The notes beneath the pieces are model-generated. The model saw only the letters and a program-made list of their open reading frames with translations. It was not told where the DNA came from and ran no database searches. Position numbers and translations under genes: made by a program. Shown here piece after piece: positions 17,103-28,049 of a stretch of DNA of 64,000 nucleotides. Source of the stretch: Aeromicrobium endophyticum (GTDB lineage: Bacteria > Actinomycetota > Actinomycetes > Propionibacteriales > Nocardioidaceae); NCBI RefSeq assembly GCF_003586285.1, contig NZ_QUBR01000001.1, positions 1,605,373-1,669,372 on the forward strand, given 5' to 3'. The number at the start of each line of letters is the position of its first letter. Position 1 is the first letter of the stretch.

Positions 17103-18467
17103 GTGAGCTCTCGAGTGGTGGTGATCGGCGGGGACGCCGCAGGCATGACGGTGGCATCGGGCGTGCGGCGCCGGCTGGGCGACGACGACGAGGTGGTGGT
17201 GCTCGAGCGCGGCACCTGGACGTCCTACTCCGCCTGCGGCATCCCCTACTGGGTCGCCGGCGAGGTCGAGTCGCCCGACGACCTCGTGGCCCGGACGCCG
17301 GACGACCACCGCAAGAACGGCATCGACGTCCGCCTCGACACCGAGGTCACCGCGATCGACACCGCCGCTCGGACGGTCTCGGTGCGCGGCGGTGACCCCG
17401 TGTCGTACGACCGGCTCGTCATCGCCACGGGTGCCGCGCCCGTCCGACCCGACCTGCAGGGCATCGAGGGCGACGGCATCCACGGTGTGCAGTCGCTCGA
17501 CGACGGCCAGGCCGTGCTCGACGAGCTGGCGCGCGGACCGCGGCACGTCGTCGTCGTGGGGAGCGGCTACATCGGCCTCGAGATGGCCGAGGCGTGCGTC
17601 GCCCGCGGCTTCGACACCACGGTGCTCGAGCGGGCACCCCAGGTCATGCCGATCATCGAGGCCGAGCTGGGCGCGTCGGTCGCCGAGGCCATGAAGGGCC
17701 GCGGCATCCACCTGCGCACCGGCACGGACGTCACGGGATTCGCGCTCGACGAGGCCGGGCACGTCACGGCGGTCGAGACGTCGGACGGCTCGTACCCCGC
17801 CGACACCGTCATCCTGGGCCTCGGCGTGACGGCGCGGTCGTCGCTCGCGGACGCCGCGGGGCTGCCGCTCGGCGCCAAGGGCGGCATCGTCGTGGACGAC
17901 CGCCAGCGGGTCGAGGGCTTCGACGGCATCTGGGCCGCGGGCGACTGCGTCGTCACCCGCGACCGGCTGACCGACGAGCTGATCCACATCCCGCTGGGCA
18001 CCCACGCCAACAAGCAGGGCCTGGTGGCGGCCGACAGCATCGTCGCCGACCTGCTGGGCGAGGAGCCGCGGCTCTCGTTCCCGGGGGTCGTGCAGACCGC
18101 CATCACGAAGTTCTGCTCGCTCGAGATCTCGCGCACCGGCCTGGGCGAGAAGCAGGCACGCGATGCGGGCTTTGACCCCGTCGTGGTCTCGAAGGAGACG
18201 TCGAACTGGGCCGGCTACATGCCGGGAGCCGGCACCATGACGGTGCTGATGGTCGCCGACCGTCGATCGCGCCGGCTGCTCGGTGCCCAGATCGTCGGCG
18301 CCGAGGACGCCGCCCTGCGCATCGACGTCGCCAGCACGGCGCTCGCGGCAGGCATGACCGTCGACGACGTCGTCATGCTCGACCTCGCGTACGCACCGCC
18401 GTTCTCGTCGGTGTGGAGCCCGATCCAGGTGGCCGCGCGTGCCGCCGTCAAGGCGCTCGCAGGGTAG
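17103..18467 (+). CDS. FAD-dependent CoA-disulfide-reductase/NADH-oxidase-like protein
   Basis: 454 aa. FAD-binding VVVIGGDAAGM at the N-terminus, a single redox cysteine Cys45 in SYSACGIPYW, the NAD(P)-binding VVVGSGYIGLEMAE, and the second FAD motif GIWAAGDCV are present, followed by the dimerisation domain. The single-Cys arrangement marks the CoA-disulfide reductase/NADH oxidase branch of the pyridine nucleotide-disulfide reductases. The thiol substrate is uncertain in actinobacteria, which use mycothiol. GTG 17103 has TAGGCT 6 nt upstream. Confidence 0.87.
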   Translation: MSSRVVVIGGDAAGMTVASGVRRRLGDDDEVVVLERGTWTSYSACGIPYWVAGEVESPDDLVARTPDDHRKNGIDVRLDTEVTAIDTAARTVSVRGGDPVSYDRLVIATGAAPVRPDLQGIEGDGIHGVQSLDDGQAVLDELARGPRHVVVVGSGYIGLEMAEACVARGFDTTVLERAPQVMPIIEAELGASVAEAMKGRGIHLRTGTDVTGFALDEAGHVTAVETSDGSYPADTVILGLGVTARSSLADAAGLPLGAKGGIVVDDRQRVEGFDGIWAAGDCVVTRDRLTDELIHIPLGTHANKQGLVAADSIVADLLGEEPRLSFPGVVQTAITKFCSLEISRTGLGEKQARDAGFDPVVVSKETSNWAGYMPGAGTMTVLMVADRRSRRLLGAQIVGAEDAALRIDVASTALAAGMTVDDVVMLDLAYAPPFSSVWSPIQVAARAAVKALAG

Positions 18468-18531
18468 TCCGCCCCTGGAGCGGCCCAACTGAGATACTGG
18501 CGGGGCCGTCCCTCTACCCACTGGAGTCCGC

Positions 18532-19551
18532 ATGCCCGTCGCCACACCCGAGGTCTACGCCGAGATGCTCGACAAGGCCAAGGCCGAGTCGTTCGCCTAC
18601 CCGGCCATCAACGTCTCGTCGTCCCAGACGCTCAACGCCGCCCTGGCCGGCTTCGCCGAGGCCGAGAGCGACGGCATCATCCAGGTCTCGACCGGTGGCG
18701 CCGACTACTTCTCGGGCCCGACCGTCAAGAACATGGTCTCCGGCTCGCTGGCGTTCGCCGCGTTCGCGCAGGAGGTCGCCAAGAAGTACCCCGTCAACGT
18801 CGCGCTGCACACCGACCACTGCCCCAAGGACAAGCTCGACGACTTCGTCCGTCCGCTGATCGCGGCCTCCAAGGAGCGCGTCGACGCCGGCGGGCTGCCG
18901 TACTTCCAGTCGCACATGTGGGACGGATCGGCCGTGCCGCTCGACGAGAACCTGCAGATCGCGCAGGAGCTGCTCACGGCCGCCGCGGCCGCGCGCATCA
19001 TCCTCGAGGTCGAGATCGGCATCGTCGGCGGCGAGGAGGACGGCGTCGAGGGCGGCATGGGCGAGCACCTCTACACGACGCCCGAGGACGCGCTGGCCAC
19101 GGCCGAGGCGCTGGGCCTGGGCGAGAAGGGCCGCTACCTGACGGCGCTGACGTTCGGCAACGTCCACGGCGTCTACAAGCCCGGCAACGTCACGCTGAAG
19201 CCCGAGATCCTCAAGGCCGCCCAGGAGGCCGTCGCCGCCAAGTACGGCAAGGACTCGCCGTTCGACCTGGTGTTCCACGGCGGATCGGGCTCGCTGCCCG
19301 AGGAGATCTCGGCGGCAGTCGACTACGGCGTCGTCAAGATGAACGTCGACACCGACACGCAGTACGCCTTCACCCGTCCGATCGCCGGCTGGATGCTGTC
19401 GAACTACGACGGCGTCCTGAAGGTCGACGGCGAGGTCGGCAACAAGAAGCAGTACGACCCCCGTGCGTGGGGCAAGGTGGCCGAGGCCGGCATGTCGACC
19501 CGGGTCGCCGAGGCCTGCGCCGCGCTGCGCAGCGCCGGCACGACGATCTGA
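18532..19551 (+). CDS. fbaA: Class II fructose-bisphosphate aldolase
   Basis: 339 aa zinc enzyme of glycolysis, splitting FBP to DHAP and GAP. Asp95 and His96 in ALHTDHCPKDKLD are the catalytic acid and a zinc ligand; LTFGNVHGVYKPGNV and VFHGGSGS supply the remaining metal and phosphate sites. Length equals class IIA enzymes. ATG 18532 has GGAG 7 nt upstream. A GATACT -10 at 18493-18498 gives a leader of about 27 nt, so unlike its neighbours this mRNA has a Shine-Dalgarno. Confidence 0.97.
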   Translation: MPVATPEVYAEMLDKAKAESFAYPAINVSSSQTLNAALAGFAEAESDGIIQVSTGGADYFSGPTVKNMVSGSLAFAAFAQEVAKKYPVNVALHTDHCPKDKLDDFVRPLIAASKERVDAGGLPYFQSHMWDGSAVPLDENLQIAQELLTAAAAARIILEVEIGIVGGEEDGVEGGMGEHLYTTPEDALATAEALGLGEKGRYLTALTFGNVHGVYKPGNVTLKPEILKAAQEAVAAKYGKDSPFDLVFHGGSGSLPEEISAAVDYGVVKMNVDTDTQYAFTRPIAGWMLSNYDGVLKVDGEVGNKKQYDPRAWGKVAEAGMSTRVAEACAALRSAGTTI

Positions 19552-19566
19552 CCCGCAGGGCGACGA

Positions 19567-19612
19567 GAGAATCTGGGTTCGTCCGCGCGGAGGCGGACGA
19601 ACCCAGGTTCTC
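19567..19612. terminator. 20-bp hairpin after fbaA
   Basis: The arms 19567-19586 (gagaatctgggttcgtccgc) and 19593-19612 pair over 20 bp with one T-G wobble and a 6-nt loop. It lies 15 bp after the fba stop. The left arm resembles the hairpin at 2844 (GAGAATC, GGGTTC, GTCCGC in order). Confidence 0.75.
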
Positions 19613-19633
19613 CGGCCCCCGTAGGGTCGGAGC

Positions 19634-20047
19634 ATGACGAATCTCTTCGGTGAACCGCCCGCGACGCTCCTGCCCGAGGACCCCGGTGCCGCCGAGCTGG
19701 CCGCCGGCGACAGCCCGCAGACCGTCGCCTCGCTGCACCCCGACTCCGCGCTGGCGTGGGTCACGCTGGCCGAGCTTGCCCTGGCCGAGGGCCGCGACCT
19801 CGAGGGCTACGCCTTCGTCCGCACCGGCTACCACCGCTCGCTCGACCTGCTGCGCCGCAACGGCTGGAAGGGGCACGGTCCGTTGCCGTGGGAGCACGAG
19901 CCCAACCGCGCGTTCCTGCGCTCGCTGGCCGCGCTCGCCGACGCGTCCGAACGTCTCGGCGACGAGGGCGAGGCGCACCGCTGCCGCGAGTTCCTGCACG
20001 AGTCGAGCCCCGAGGCCTACGCCGAGCTCGTCACCCGCACGGCCTGA
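19634..20047 (+). CDS. DUF3151 family protein
   Basis: 137 aa, function unknown. The helical sequence PDSALAWVTLAELAL, EGYAFVRTGYHRSLDLLRRNGWKG and VPWEHEPNRAFLRSL-like core is typical of DUF3151, an actinobacterial family with TPR-like helices that sits beside fba in mycobacteria and relatives, as here. No signal peptide or cysteines of note. ATG 19634 has TAGGGT 6 nt upstream. Confidence 0.9.
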   Translation: MTNLFGEPPATLLPEDPGAAELAAGDSPQTVASLHPDSALAWVTLAELALAEGRDLEGYAFVRTGYHRSLDLLRRNGWKGHGPLPWEHEPNRAFLRSLAALADASERLGDEGEAHRCREFLHESSPEAYAELVTRTA

Positions 20048-20061
20048 CACCGGTCGGGGTT

Positions 20062-20144
20062 TGCCCTGCCGGCGTGGTGAACCTCGTCCCGGCGCAGCAA
20101 GCATGCCGCGTCAGGATGCAGCCTGCCCTGCCGGCGTGGTCAAC
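20062..20144. repeat. Pair of 21-bp direct repeats in convergent gap
   Basis: TGCCCTGCCGGCGTGGT followed by g/c and aac occurs at 20062-20082 and 20124-20144, differing at one base. The copies flank a short segment containing gcaagcatgccg. They fill the 111-bp space between the stops of the DUF3151 and diacylglycerol kinase genes. Role unknown; possibly part of the terminator region. Confidence 0.6.
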
Positions 20145-20158
20145 CGCAGCGGGGTGGG

Positions 20159-21046
20159 TCAGGGGACGTACATCGTGAGCGCGCCGGGCTCGATGCGCCA
20201 CGTGTGGTGCGGGGACGCCTCGCTGAGCTCGCCGTCGCTGGTGCACCGCAGCGCGTCGCCCCGCACCTCGACGGAGGTGCCGCGCAGGTAGACGACGTCG
20301 TCGCGCCGGTGGTGCTCGCCGCGCCGCACGCTGAACGCGTACGCGATGCGGCGCCGCGGCGACTCGGTGTACGACACCGAGACGTCGATCAGGCCGTCGG
20401 ACGGATCGGCTCGCGGCAGCAGGGGTGCGCCTCCGCCGACGTAGCGGCCGTTGCCGACGGCCACCTGGATGACGGGCTCCTTGCGGGTGAGGGTCTCGCC
20501 GTCGACCGTGATGCGCAGCCGGGCGCCGGGCGTCGTGAGGCCCTTGAGGCCCGTGAGCGCCGCGCCCACGGCGTAGCCGACCGGGCCGAGCGCCTTCTTC
20601 CAGGGCCGAGCCGCGGCCGCGGCCTCCGCGCCGATGCCGATGTGGGCGGCGTTGACGACGACGCCGCCGTCGCCGTCGACGACCAGGTCGATGGCCTGGG
20701 TACGGCCGTGTGCGATCACCAGGGCCGCCTCGGTCGGCGTGAGCGGCAGCGCGAGGGTGGCCGCGAAGTCGTTGCCGGTGCCCAGCGGCACCAGGCCGAC
20801 GACGACGTCCAGCCGGCCGGCGTCGCGCAGGGCCTGGACGATCGCGTGCAGGCTGCCGTCGCCCCCGAGCACGACGACACCGTCGAGATCGGGACGCGCC
20901 GCCAGCGCTTCGGCGAGGTCGTCGGGACTGGACGTGCGGACGAGCTCGACGTCGACCTCGGCCTGCAGCGCGCTGACGACCTCGTCCACCGCGGCGTCGT
21001 CCGAGCTGCCGGCGTCGGCATTGGCGATGGCGAGGAGGGAGGGCAC
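20159..21046 (-). CDS. Diacylglycerol/lipid kinase family protein
   Basis: 295 aa. The DAGK catalytic motif GGDGSLHAIVQAL (61-73) and the nucleotide-binding PLGTGNDFA are present, followed by the beta-rich C-terminal domain. It phosphorylates diacylglycerol or a related lipid, feeding back into phospholipid synthesis. GTG 21046 has TAGGGT (21058-21053) 6 nt upstream; that -10 overlaps the stop codon of the upstream EamA gene. It is therefore promoted separately even though the genes are 9 bp apart. Confidence 0.88.
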   Translation of the reverse strand: MPSLLAIANADAGSSDDAAVDEVVSALQAEVDVELVRTSSPDDLAEALAARPDLDGVVVLGGDGSLHAIVQALRDAGRLDVVVGLVPLGTGNDFAATLALPLTPTEAALVIAHGRTQAIDLVVDGDGGVVVNAAHIGIGAEAAAAARPWKKALGPVGYAVGAALTGLKGLTTPGARLRITVDGETLTRKEPVIQVAVGNGRYVGGGAPLLPRADPSDGLIDVSVSYTESPRRRIAYAFSVRRGEHHRRDDVVYLRGTSVEVRGDALRCTSDGELSEASPHHTWRIEPGALTMYVP

Positions 21047-21055
21047 CCTCGAACC

Positions 21056-22027
21056 CTACGGGGCAGTGCCCGCCGGCGCAGCCGCGTCGACGCGGGGCTC
21101 TCCGAGCTTGACCCCGACGACGCCGAGCAGGATCAGCGCGCCACCCATCAGCTGGACGACCCGGGGCGTCTCGGCGAGCAGCAGCCACGCGAACGCGACG
21201 CCGAAGACCGCCTCGGCCAGCCCGACGAACGATCCGAGGCGTGATCCGAGCCGGCGGCTGCCCTCGATGCTGAGGACGTACGAGAGCCCGGCGGTGACGG
21301 TGCCGAGCAGCAGCACCGCACCCCACCACGGCCACATCGCGCCCGCGAGCTCGACGTCGCCGGTCGAAGCGGCCAGCGGGATGATCCCGACGAGGCCGCC
21401 GGCGAGCAGGGCGAGCCCGCCGAACGTCAGGCCGCCGGCGGCCAGCGCGATGCCGGGCAGCCCGTTGTCCTCGTCGGCCGACATGATCCAGTAGACGGCC
21501 GCGCAGATCATCGCGCCGAACGCCCAGGCCAGCCCGACCAGGTCGATCTCGGCTCCCGACGTCAGGTCGAGCACCAGGAACAGGCCAGCGATCGCGAGCA
21601 CCGCACCGATCGCGGTGAGGGGTGACGGACGCTGGTGGTGCCGCCACCACATCCATGCCAGCACTGCCACGGGGCACGTGAACTCGATGAGCAGGGCGAC
21701 GCCGACCTGCAGGTGGTCGACCGCATTGAAGTAGGCGAGCTGGACGCCCGCCACCGCCACCAGGCCGTAGGCGGCGACGAGCCACAGGTTGGTGCGCAGC
21801 AGGTGCCATCGGCCGCGCAGCGAGATGCCCGCCGGTCCGGCGAGGATCGCGGCGGCGAGCAGCACCCGGATGGTCACGGCCGAGCCGGGCGACCAGCCCG
21901 ACGAGATGAGGCCCTTGGCGATCGGCCCCGACATGGCGAACGACGCCGCTCCTGCCACCGCGAAGGCGATCCCGGACGAGGTGCGGGACGGGCTGGCGTG
22001 CTCGATGTCATGGGTCAAAGCGCTCAT
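21056..22027 (-). CDS. EamA/DMT-family transporter
   Basis: 323 aa, ten hydrophobic helices in two EamA repeats after a 20-residue polar head. AYFNAVDHLQVGVALLIEFTCPV is typical of the RhtA-like (amino acid exporter) branch, but the cargo is not known. ATG 22027 has TAGTGT (22041-22036) 8 nt upstream; the GTG at 22039 lies inside that -10 and is rejected. It is divergent from the CGNR regulator gene only 38 bp away, which suggests that protein controls it. Confidence 0.83.
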   Translation of the reverse strand: MSALTHDIEHASPSRTSSGIAFAVAGAASFAMSGPIAKGLISSGWSPGSAVTIRVLLAAAILAGPAGISLRGRWHLLRTNLWLVAAYGLVAVAGVQLAYFNAVDHLQVGVALLIEFTCPVAVLAWMWWRHHQRPSPLTAIGAVLAIAGLFLVLDLTSGAEIDLVGLAWAFGAMICAAVYWIMSADEDNGLPGIALAAGGLTFGGLALLAGGLVGIIPLAASTGDVELAGAMWPWWGAVLLLGTVTAGLSYVLSIEGSRRLGSRLGSFVGLAEAVFGVAFAWLLLAETPRVVQLMGGALILLGVVGVKLGEPRVDAAAPAGTAP

Positions 22028-22065
22028 GGCATGTGACACTAGAGTGCGCGCTGTAAGGTGTCAAC
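22028..22065. promoter_or_regulatory. Back-to-back promoters with inverted repeat
   Basis: This 38-bp gap holds the -10 of the EamA gene (TAGTGT, 22041-22036) and of the CGNR gene (TAAGGT, 22054-22059). TGACAC (22034-22039) and GTGTCA (22058-22063) form an inverted repeat, each half overlapping one -10 or its edge. A dimeric regulator binding here would control both genes. Confidence 0.5.
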
Positions 22066-23974
<1,909 letters not shown>

Positions 23975-23991
23975 GGGCCCCGGCTGGGCGA

Positions 23992-24006
23992 GGGACAGTT
24001 TGTCCC
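23992..24006 (+). terminator. Small hairpin after purA
   Basis: gggaca (23992-23997) pairs with tgtccc (24001-24006) over a 3-nt loop, followed by ATTA. It is short, so a weak terminator at best. Confidence 0.35.
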
Positions 24007-24101
24007 ATTAGGCCCGGCATGTTGTGATGGGTGGCGTCGGGGGGTTCTCCGGCGTCTCCGGGGGGTCCGGAGGGAAGCTCACCAGCAAGGGACAGAACTC
24101 C

Positions 24102-25232
24102 ATGTCACTCACCATCACGCGCCGCCGCGCAGGGGCGGGTCTCGCCACCGGCGCGCTCGTCACCTCCACGCTGCTGTTCGCGCCGTTCGCGCAGGCCGCG
24201 ACCACCGCAGACGTCCGCGAGTCGCAGATCGCCGCATTCGGCGGCAGCACCACCGGCTGGTACCAGGCCACGCAGGGCGCCACCAACCAGATCACGACCG
24301 ACGGACTGCAGCTGAGCGCCGGCTCGCGCGTGCTCAACGGCAGCCCCGCCGCTGACGCCACGCTCGACGACGTCGCCAAGGCGGCCGTCGACGGCACGGG
24401 CACCTTCGTGGCCGTTATCTCCGACACCGACATCGACGGGGGCACCGCCGACCTGACGCGCGGGACCGCCGCCGACACGTGGCGGTCGAGCAAGAAGATC
24501 GCCGCAGGCACCTCCAACGAGGTCGCCGCCGACGCCGACGTCTCGGCGCAGGCCATCAAGGACGCTCTTGGCGCCGACGGCACCAAGGTCACGGCGTTCG
24601 GCGTCGAGAGCGTGTCCGCCGCTGGCGCCGTCAAGTCGCTCGCCTTCGACGAGACGACCTACCAGTTCAAGAACAACGCACCGACGGCCACCAACGGCTC
24701 GGCCAAGACCAAGATCAACACCGCGGTCGACATCACGCTCAGCGCCGGCGACGTCGACGGCAACGCGCTGACCTACAAGGTCGACTCGGTCACCGGCGGC
24801 TCGGTCACCGGCACGGGCGCGACGCAGCGCTTCACCCCGGCCAAGAACTTCAAGGGCGACGCCAAGGTCGCCTTCACCGTGACCGACGGTCGCGGCGGCT
24901 CGGCCTCGGCCGTCACCGCGATCAAGGTCGAGAAGCAGAAGGGCAAGGTCGACATCTACCGCGTCCACCCGACGCGTCCCTCGACCCGCAGCACCGTCTA
25001 CGTCTACGCCTCGGTCAGCGTCGACGGCGTGAAGGCCGCCAAGGGCACGACGGTGTACGGCTACGCCAAGAGCAAGAAGGTTGTGACCGGCAAGGTCAAC
25101 GGCTCGGGCAAGGTCAAGCTCAAGCTCCCCAACAAGCTGCCCAAGGGCAAGTCGACGCTCAAGGTCACGCAGGCCGGCTCGTCGATCCGCAGCGGCGGCA
25201 CCGACTCGGTCGTCGTCCGCGTCCGCAAGTAG
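24102..25232 (+). CDS. Secreted protein with cadherin/Ig-like domains
   Basis: 376 aa from ATG 24102 (AAGGGA upstream). A signal peptide ending FAPFAQA at residue 32 carries TRRRAG, which may allow Tat export. Residues 33 to about 185 form a domain I do not recognise, Ala/Thr/Asp-rich with no cysteine. Residues about 190-275 look like a cadherin-type or tandem-95 Ig-like repeat (GDVDGNALTYKV ... FTVTDGRGGSASAV). The last 100 residues are a lysine-rich beta domain (GSGKVKLKLPNKLPKGKSTL) like wall or exopolysaccharide-binding Ig-like repeats. No sortase signal or terminal anchor. Probably extracellular, perhaps adhesive; inference only. Confidence 0.75.
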   Translation: MSLTITRRRAGAGLATGALVTSTLLFAPFAQAATTADVRESQIAAFGGSTTGWYQATQGATNQITTDGLQLSAGSRVLNGSPAADATLDDVAKAAVDGTGTFVAVISDTDIDGGTADLTRGTAADTWRSSKKIAAGTSNEVAADADVSAQAIKDALGADGTKVTAFGVESVSAAGAVKSLAFDETTYQFKNNAPTATNGSAKTKINTAVDITLSAGDVDGNALTYKVDSVTGGSVTGTGATQRFTPAKNFKGDAKVAFTVTDGRGGSASAVTAIKVEKQKGKVDIYRVHPTRPSTRSTVYVYASVSVDGVKAAKGTTVYGYAKSKKVVTGKVNGSGKVKLKLPNKLPKGKSTLKVTQAGSSIRSGGTDSVVVRVRK

Positions 25233-25250
25233 CACCCGCAGCACCCCGAG

Positions 25251-25282
25251 CGAGGGCCCCGTCCAGCCGGACGGGGCCCTCG
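25251..25282 (+). terminator. Strong hairpin after secreted-protein gene
   Basis: cgagggccccgtcc (25251-25264) pairs perfectly with 25269-25282, 14 bp over a 4-nt loop, 18 bp after the stop codon. It separates this gene from purD. Confidence 0.9.
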
Positions 25283-25325
25283 TCGCGTCCGGGCGCGGTG
25301 CGGGCGACGACTAGAGTGGCATCCC

Positions 25326-26582
25326 GTGAAGACCCTCGTCATCGGCACCGGCGGCCGCGAGCACGCCCTGGCCCTCGCCCTGTCCCGCGATCCGCAGGTC
25401 ACCGAGGTCCACGCGGCCCCGGGCAATCCCGGCATCGCCGCCGTCGCCACGCTGCACGACGTCGAGCCGCTCGACGGTGACGCCGTCGCGGCGCTGGCCA
25501 CGTCACTGGCCGTCGACCTCGTGGTGGTCGGCCCGGAGGCGCCCCTGGTCGCGGGCGTCGCCGACGCCGTGCGGGCCGTGGGCATCGCCTGCTTCGGCCC
25601 CTCCAAGGAGGCCGCGCAGATCGAGGGCTCCAAGGCGTTCGCCAAGCAGGTCATGGCCGCCGCCGAGGTGCCCACCGCGATGGCGCACGTCTGCGAGACG
25701 CCCGAGCAGGTCGCCGACGCCCTCGACGCCTTCGGGCCGCCCTACGTCGTCAAGGACGATGCGCTGGCCGCGGGCAAGGGCGTCGTCGTGACCGACGACC
25801 GGCAGGCGGCGATCGACCACGCCGCCGCCTGTGACCGGGTCGTGATCGAGGAGTTCCTCGACGGGCCCGAGGTGTCGCTGTTCGCGATCACCGACGGGCA
25901 GACGGTGCTGCCGCTGCAGCCCGCCCAGGACTTCAAGCGGGCCCGCGACGGCGACGAGGGCCCCAACACCGGCGGCATGGGGGCGTACACCCCGCTCCCG
26001 TGGGCACCGGACGACCTGGTGGCCGAGGTGTGCCGCCGCGTGCTGGTGCCGACGGTCGAGGAGATGGACAAGCGCGGCACGCCCTTCCAGGGGCTGCTCT
26101 ACGCGGGCCTGGCCCTCACCAGCCGCGGTGTCCGGGTCATCGAGTTCAATGCGCGCTTCGGCGATCCCGAGACCCAGTCGCTGCTCGCGATGCTGCGCAC
26201 CCCGCTGTCGGCGCTGCTGCACGGCGCGGCCACCGGCACGCTCGCCGAGGTCGGGCTGCCGCAGTGGCAGCAGGCGTCGTCGGTCACGGTCGTCGTCGCG
26301 TCCGAGGGCTACCCCGAGGCGCCCGTCACGGGCGATCCGATCGACGGCGTCGACGACGCCGACGCGCTCGAGGGCGTCGACGTCATCCACGCCGGCACCG
26401 CGATGGTGGACGGACGCCTGGTCACCGCCGGCGGCCGGGTGCTGTCGGTCACCGGCACGGGCGCCGACCTGGCCGAGGCGCGCGAGCGCGCGTACGCCGG
26501 CATCGACCTCATCTCGATCCGCGGTGGGCACCACCGCACCGACATCGCCCTCGCGGCGCTACAGAACGGGACCGCCCTGTGA
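25326..26582 (+). CDS. purD: Phosphoribosylamine-glycine ligase
   Basis: 418 aa ATP-grasp enzyme, second step of purine synthesis. N-terminal [12 protein letters not shown], the PGNPGIA glycine/PRA region, ATP-grasp [13 protein letters not shown] and the metal-binding RFGDPETQ are intact. GTG 25326 has TAGAGT 8 nt upstream, right after the strong terminator, so it has its own leaderless promoter. Its stop overlaps the purB start (GTGA at 26579), so the two are co-translated. Confidence 0.98.
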   Translation: MKTLVIGTGGREHALALALSRDPQVTEVHAAPGNPGIAAVATLHDVEPLDGDAVAALATSLAVDLVVVGPEAPLVAGVADAVRAVGIACFGPSKEAAQIEGSKAFAKQVMAAAEVPTAMAHVCETPEQVADALDAFGPPYVVKDDALAAGKGVVVTDDRQAAIDHAAACDRVVIEEFLDGPEVSLFAITDGQTVLPLQPAQDFKRARDGDEGPNTGGMGAYTPLPWAPDDLVAEVCRRVLVPTVEEMDKRGTPFQGLLYAGLALTSRGVRVIEFNARFGDPETQSLLAMLRTPLSALLHGAATGTLAEVGLPQWQQASSVTVVVASEGYPEAPVTGDPIDGVDDADALEGVDVIHAGTAMVDGRLVTAGGRVLSVTGTGADLAEARERAYAGIDLISIRGGHHRTDIALAALQNGTAL

Positions 26583-28000
26583 CCACCCCCAACGTCCTCG
26601 CCAGCCGCTACGCCTCGCCCGAGATCACGCGCATCTGGTCGCCCGAGCACAAGATCGTCCTCGAGCGGCAGCTGTGGATCGCCGTGCTGCGGGCCCAGAA
26701 GGACCTCGGCGTCGAGACCCCCGACGGCGTCATCGAGGCGTACGAGGCCGTCGTCGACCAGGTCGACCTGGCCTCGATCGCCGACCGCGAGAAGGTCACC
26801 CGCCACGACGTCAAGGCGCGCATCGAGGAGTTCGCGGCGCTCGCGGGCACCGAGCACATCCACAAGGGGATGACGTCACGCGACCTGACCGAGAACGTCG
26901 AGCAGCTGCAGATCAAGGCGTCCCTGCAGGTCATGCGCGACCGTGCCGTCGCCACGCTCGCGCGCCTCGGACGGCTGGCCACCGAGCACGCCGAGCTGGT
27001 CATGGCGGGGCGCAGCCACAACGTCGCGGCCCAGGCCACGACCCTCGGCAAGCGGTTCGCCACGGTCGCCGACGAGCTGCTCGTCGCGGTGGCCCGCATC
27101 GACGACCTCGTCGCCCGCTATCCGCTCAGGGGCATCAAGGGGCCCGTCGGCACGGCGCAGGACCAGCTCGACCTGCTGGGCGGCGACCAGCAGCGCCTCG
27201 CCGAGCTCGAGCAGCGGGTCGCCCACCACCTGGGCTTCGACACCGTGCTCACGAGCGTCGGCCAGGTCTATCCCCGCTCGCTCGACTACGACGTCGTCAC
27301 CTCGCTCGTTCAGCTCGCGGCGGCGCCCTCCAACCTGGCCACGACGATCCGGCTGATGGCGGGCAACGAGATCGTCACCGAGGGCTTCAAGGCCGGCCAG
27401 GTCGGCTCGAGCGCGATGCCGCACAAGATGAACACCCGGTCCTGCGAGCGCGTCAACGGGCTCGCGGTCATCCTGCGCGGGTACGTGTCGATGGTCGGCG
27501 AGCTGGCCGGCGACCAGTGGAACGAGGGCGACGTGTCGTGCTCGGTGGTGCGCCGCGTGGCCCTGCCCGACGCGTTCTACGCCGCCGACGGCCTGTTCGA
27601 GACGTTCCTGACCGTGCTCGACGAGTTCGGCACCTTCCCGGCGGTCATCCAGCGCGAGCTCGATCGCTACCTGCCGTTCCTGGCGACGACCAAGGTGCTG
27701 ATGGCCGCGGTGCGTCAGGGCAAGGGGCGCGAGACGGCCTACGACGCGGTCAAGCAGCACGCCGTCGCGGTGGCGCTCGAGATGCGCGAGAAGGGTGCGG
27801 CCGAGAACGATTTGTTCGCGCGTCTCGCGGCCGATGACCGCCTGGGCCTGTCCGAGGACGATCTCGCGAGCCTGGTCGCGTCGCCGATCGAGTTCACGGG
27901 TGCTGCGGTCAGCCAGGTGCACGCGGTCGTCGCTCGCATCGAGCAGGTGGTGGCCGAGAGCCCCGAGGCCGCGGCCTACGCGCCGGGCTCGATCCTCTAG
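26579..28000 (+). CDS. purB: Adenylosuccinate lyase
   Basis: 473 aa fumarase-superfamily enzyme acting twice in purine synthesis (SAICAR to AICAR; adenylosuccinate to AMP). The signature loop [10 protein letters not shown], the catalytic-base region TSRDLTENV and the histidine of [12 protein letters not shown] are present. GTG 26579 overlaps the purD stop. A larger frame upstream of it is only the shadow of purD. Placed between purD and purC, so three pur genes lie within about 4 kb. Confidence 0.97.
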   Translation: MTTPNVLASRYASPEITRIWSPEHKIVLERQLWIAVLRAQKDLGVETPDGVIEAYEAVVDQVDLASIADREKVTRHDVKARIEEFAALAGTEHIHKGMTSRDLTENVEQLQIKASLQVMRDRAVATLARLGRLATEHAELVMAGRSHNVAAQATTLGKRFATVADELLVAVARIDDLVARYPLRGIKGPVGTAQDQLDLLGGDQQRLAELEQRVAHHLGFDTVLTSVGQVYPRSLDYDVVTSLVQLAAAPSNLATTIRLMAGNEIVTEGFKAGQVGSSAMPHKMNTRSCERVNGLAVILRGYVSMVGELAGDQWNEGDVSCSVVRRVALPDAFYAADGLFETFLTVLDEFGTFPAVIQRELDRYLPFLATTKVLMAAVRQGKGRETAYDAVKQHAVAVALEMREKGAAENDLFARLAADDRLGLSEDDLASLVASPIEFTGAAVSQVHAVVARIEQVVAESPEAAAYAPGSIL

Positions 28001-28049
28001 CGCCATCGTCCGGTCTGCGGCGGCGTCGCGCCGGGCCTAGGCTCGAGGC

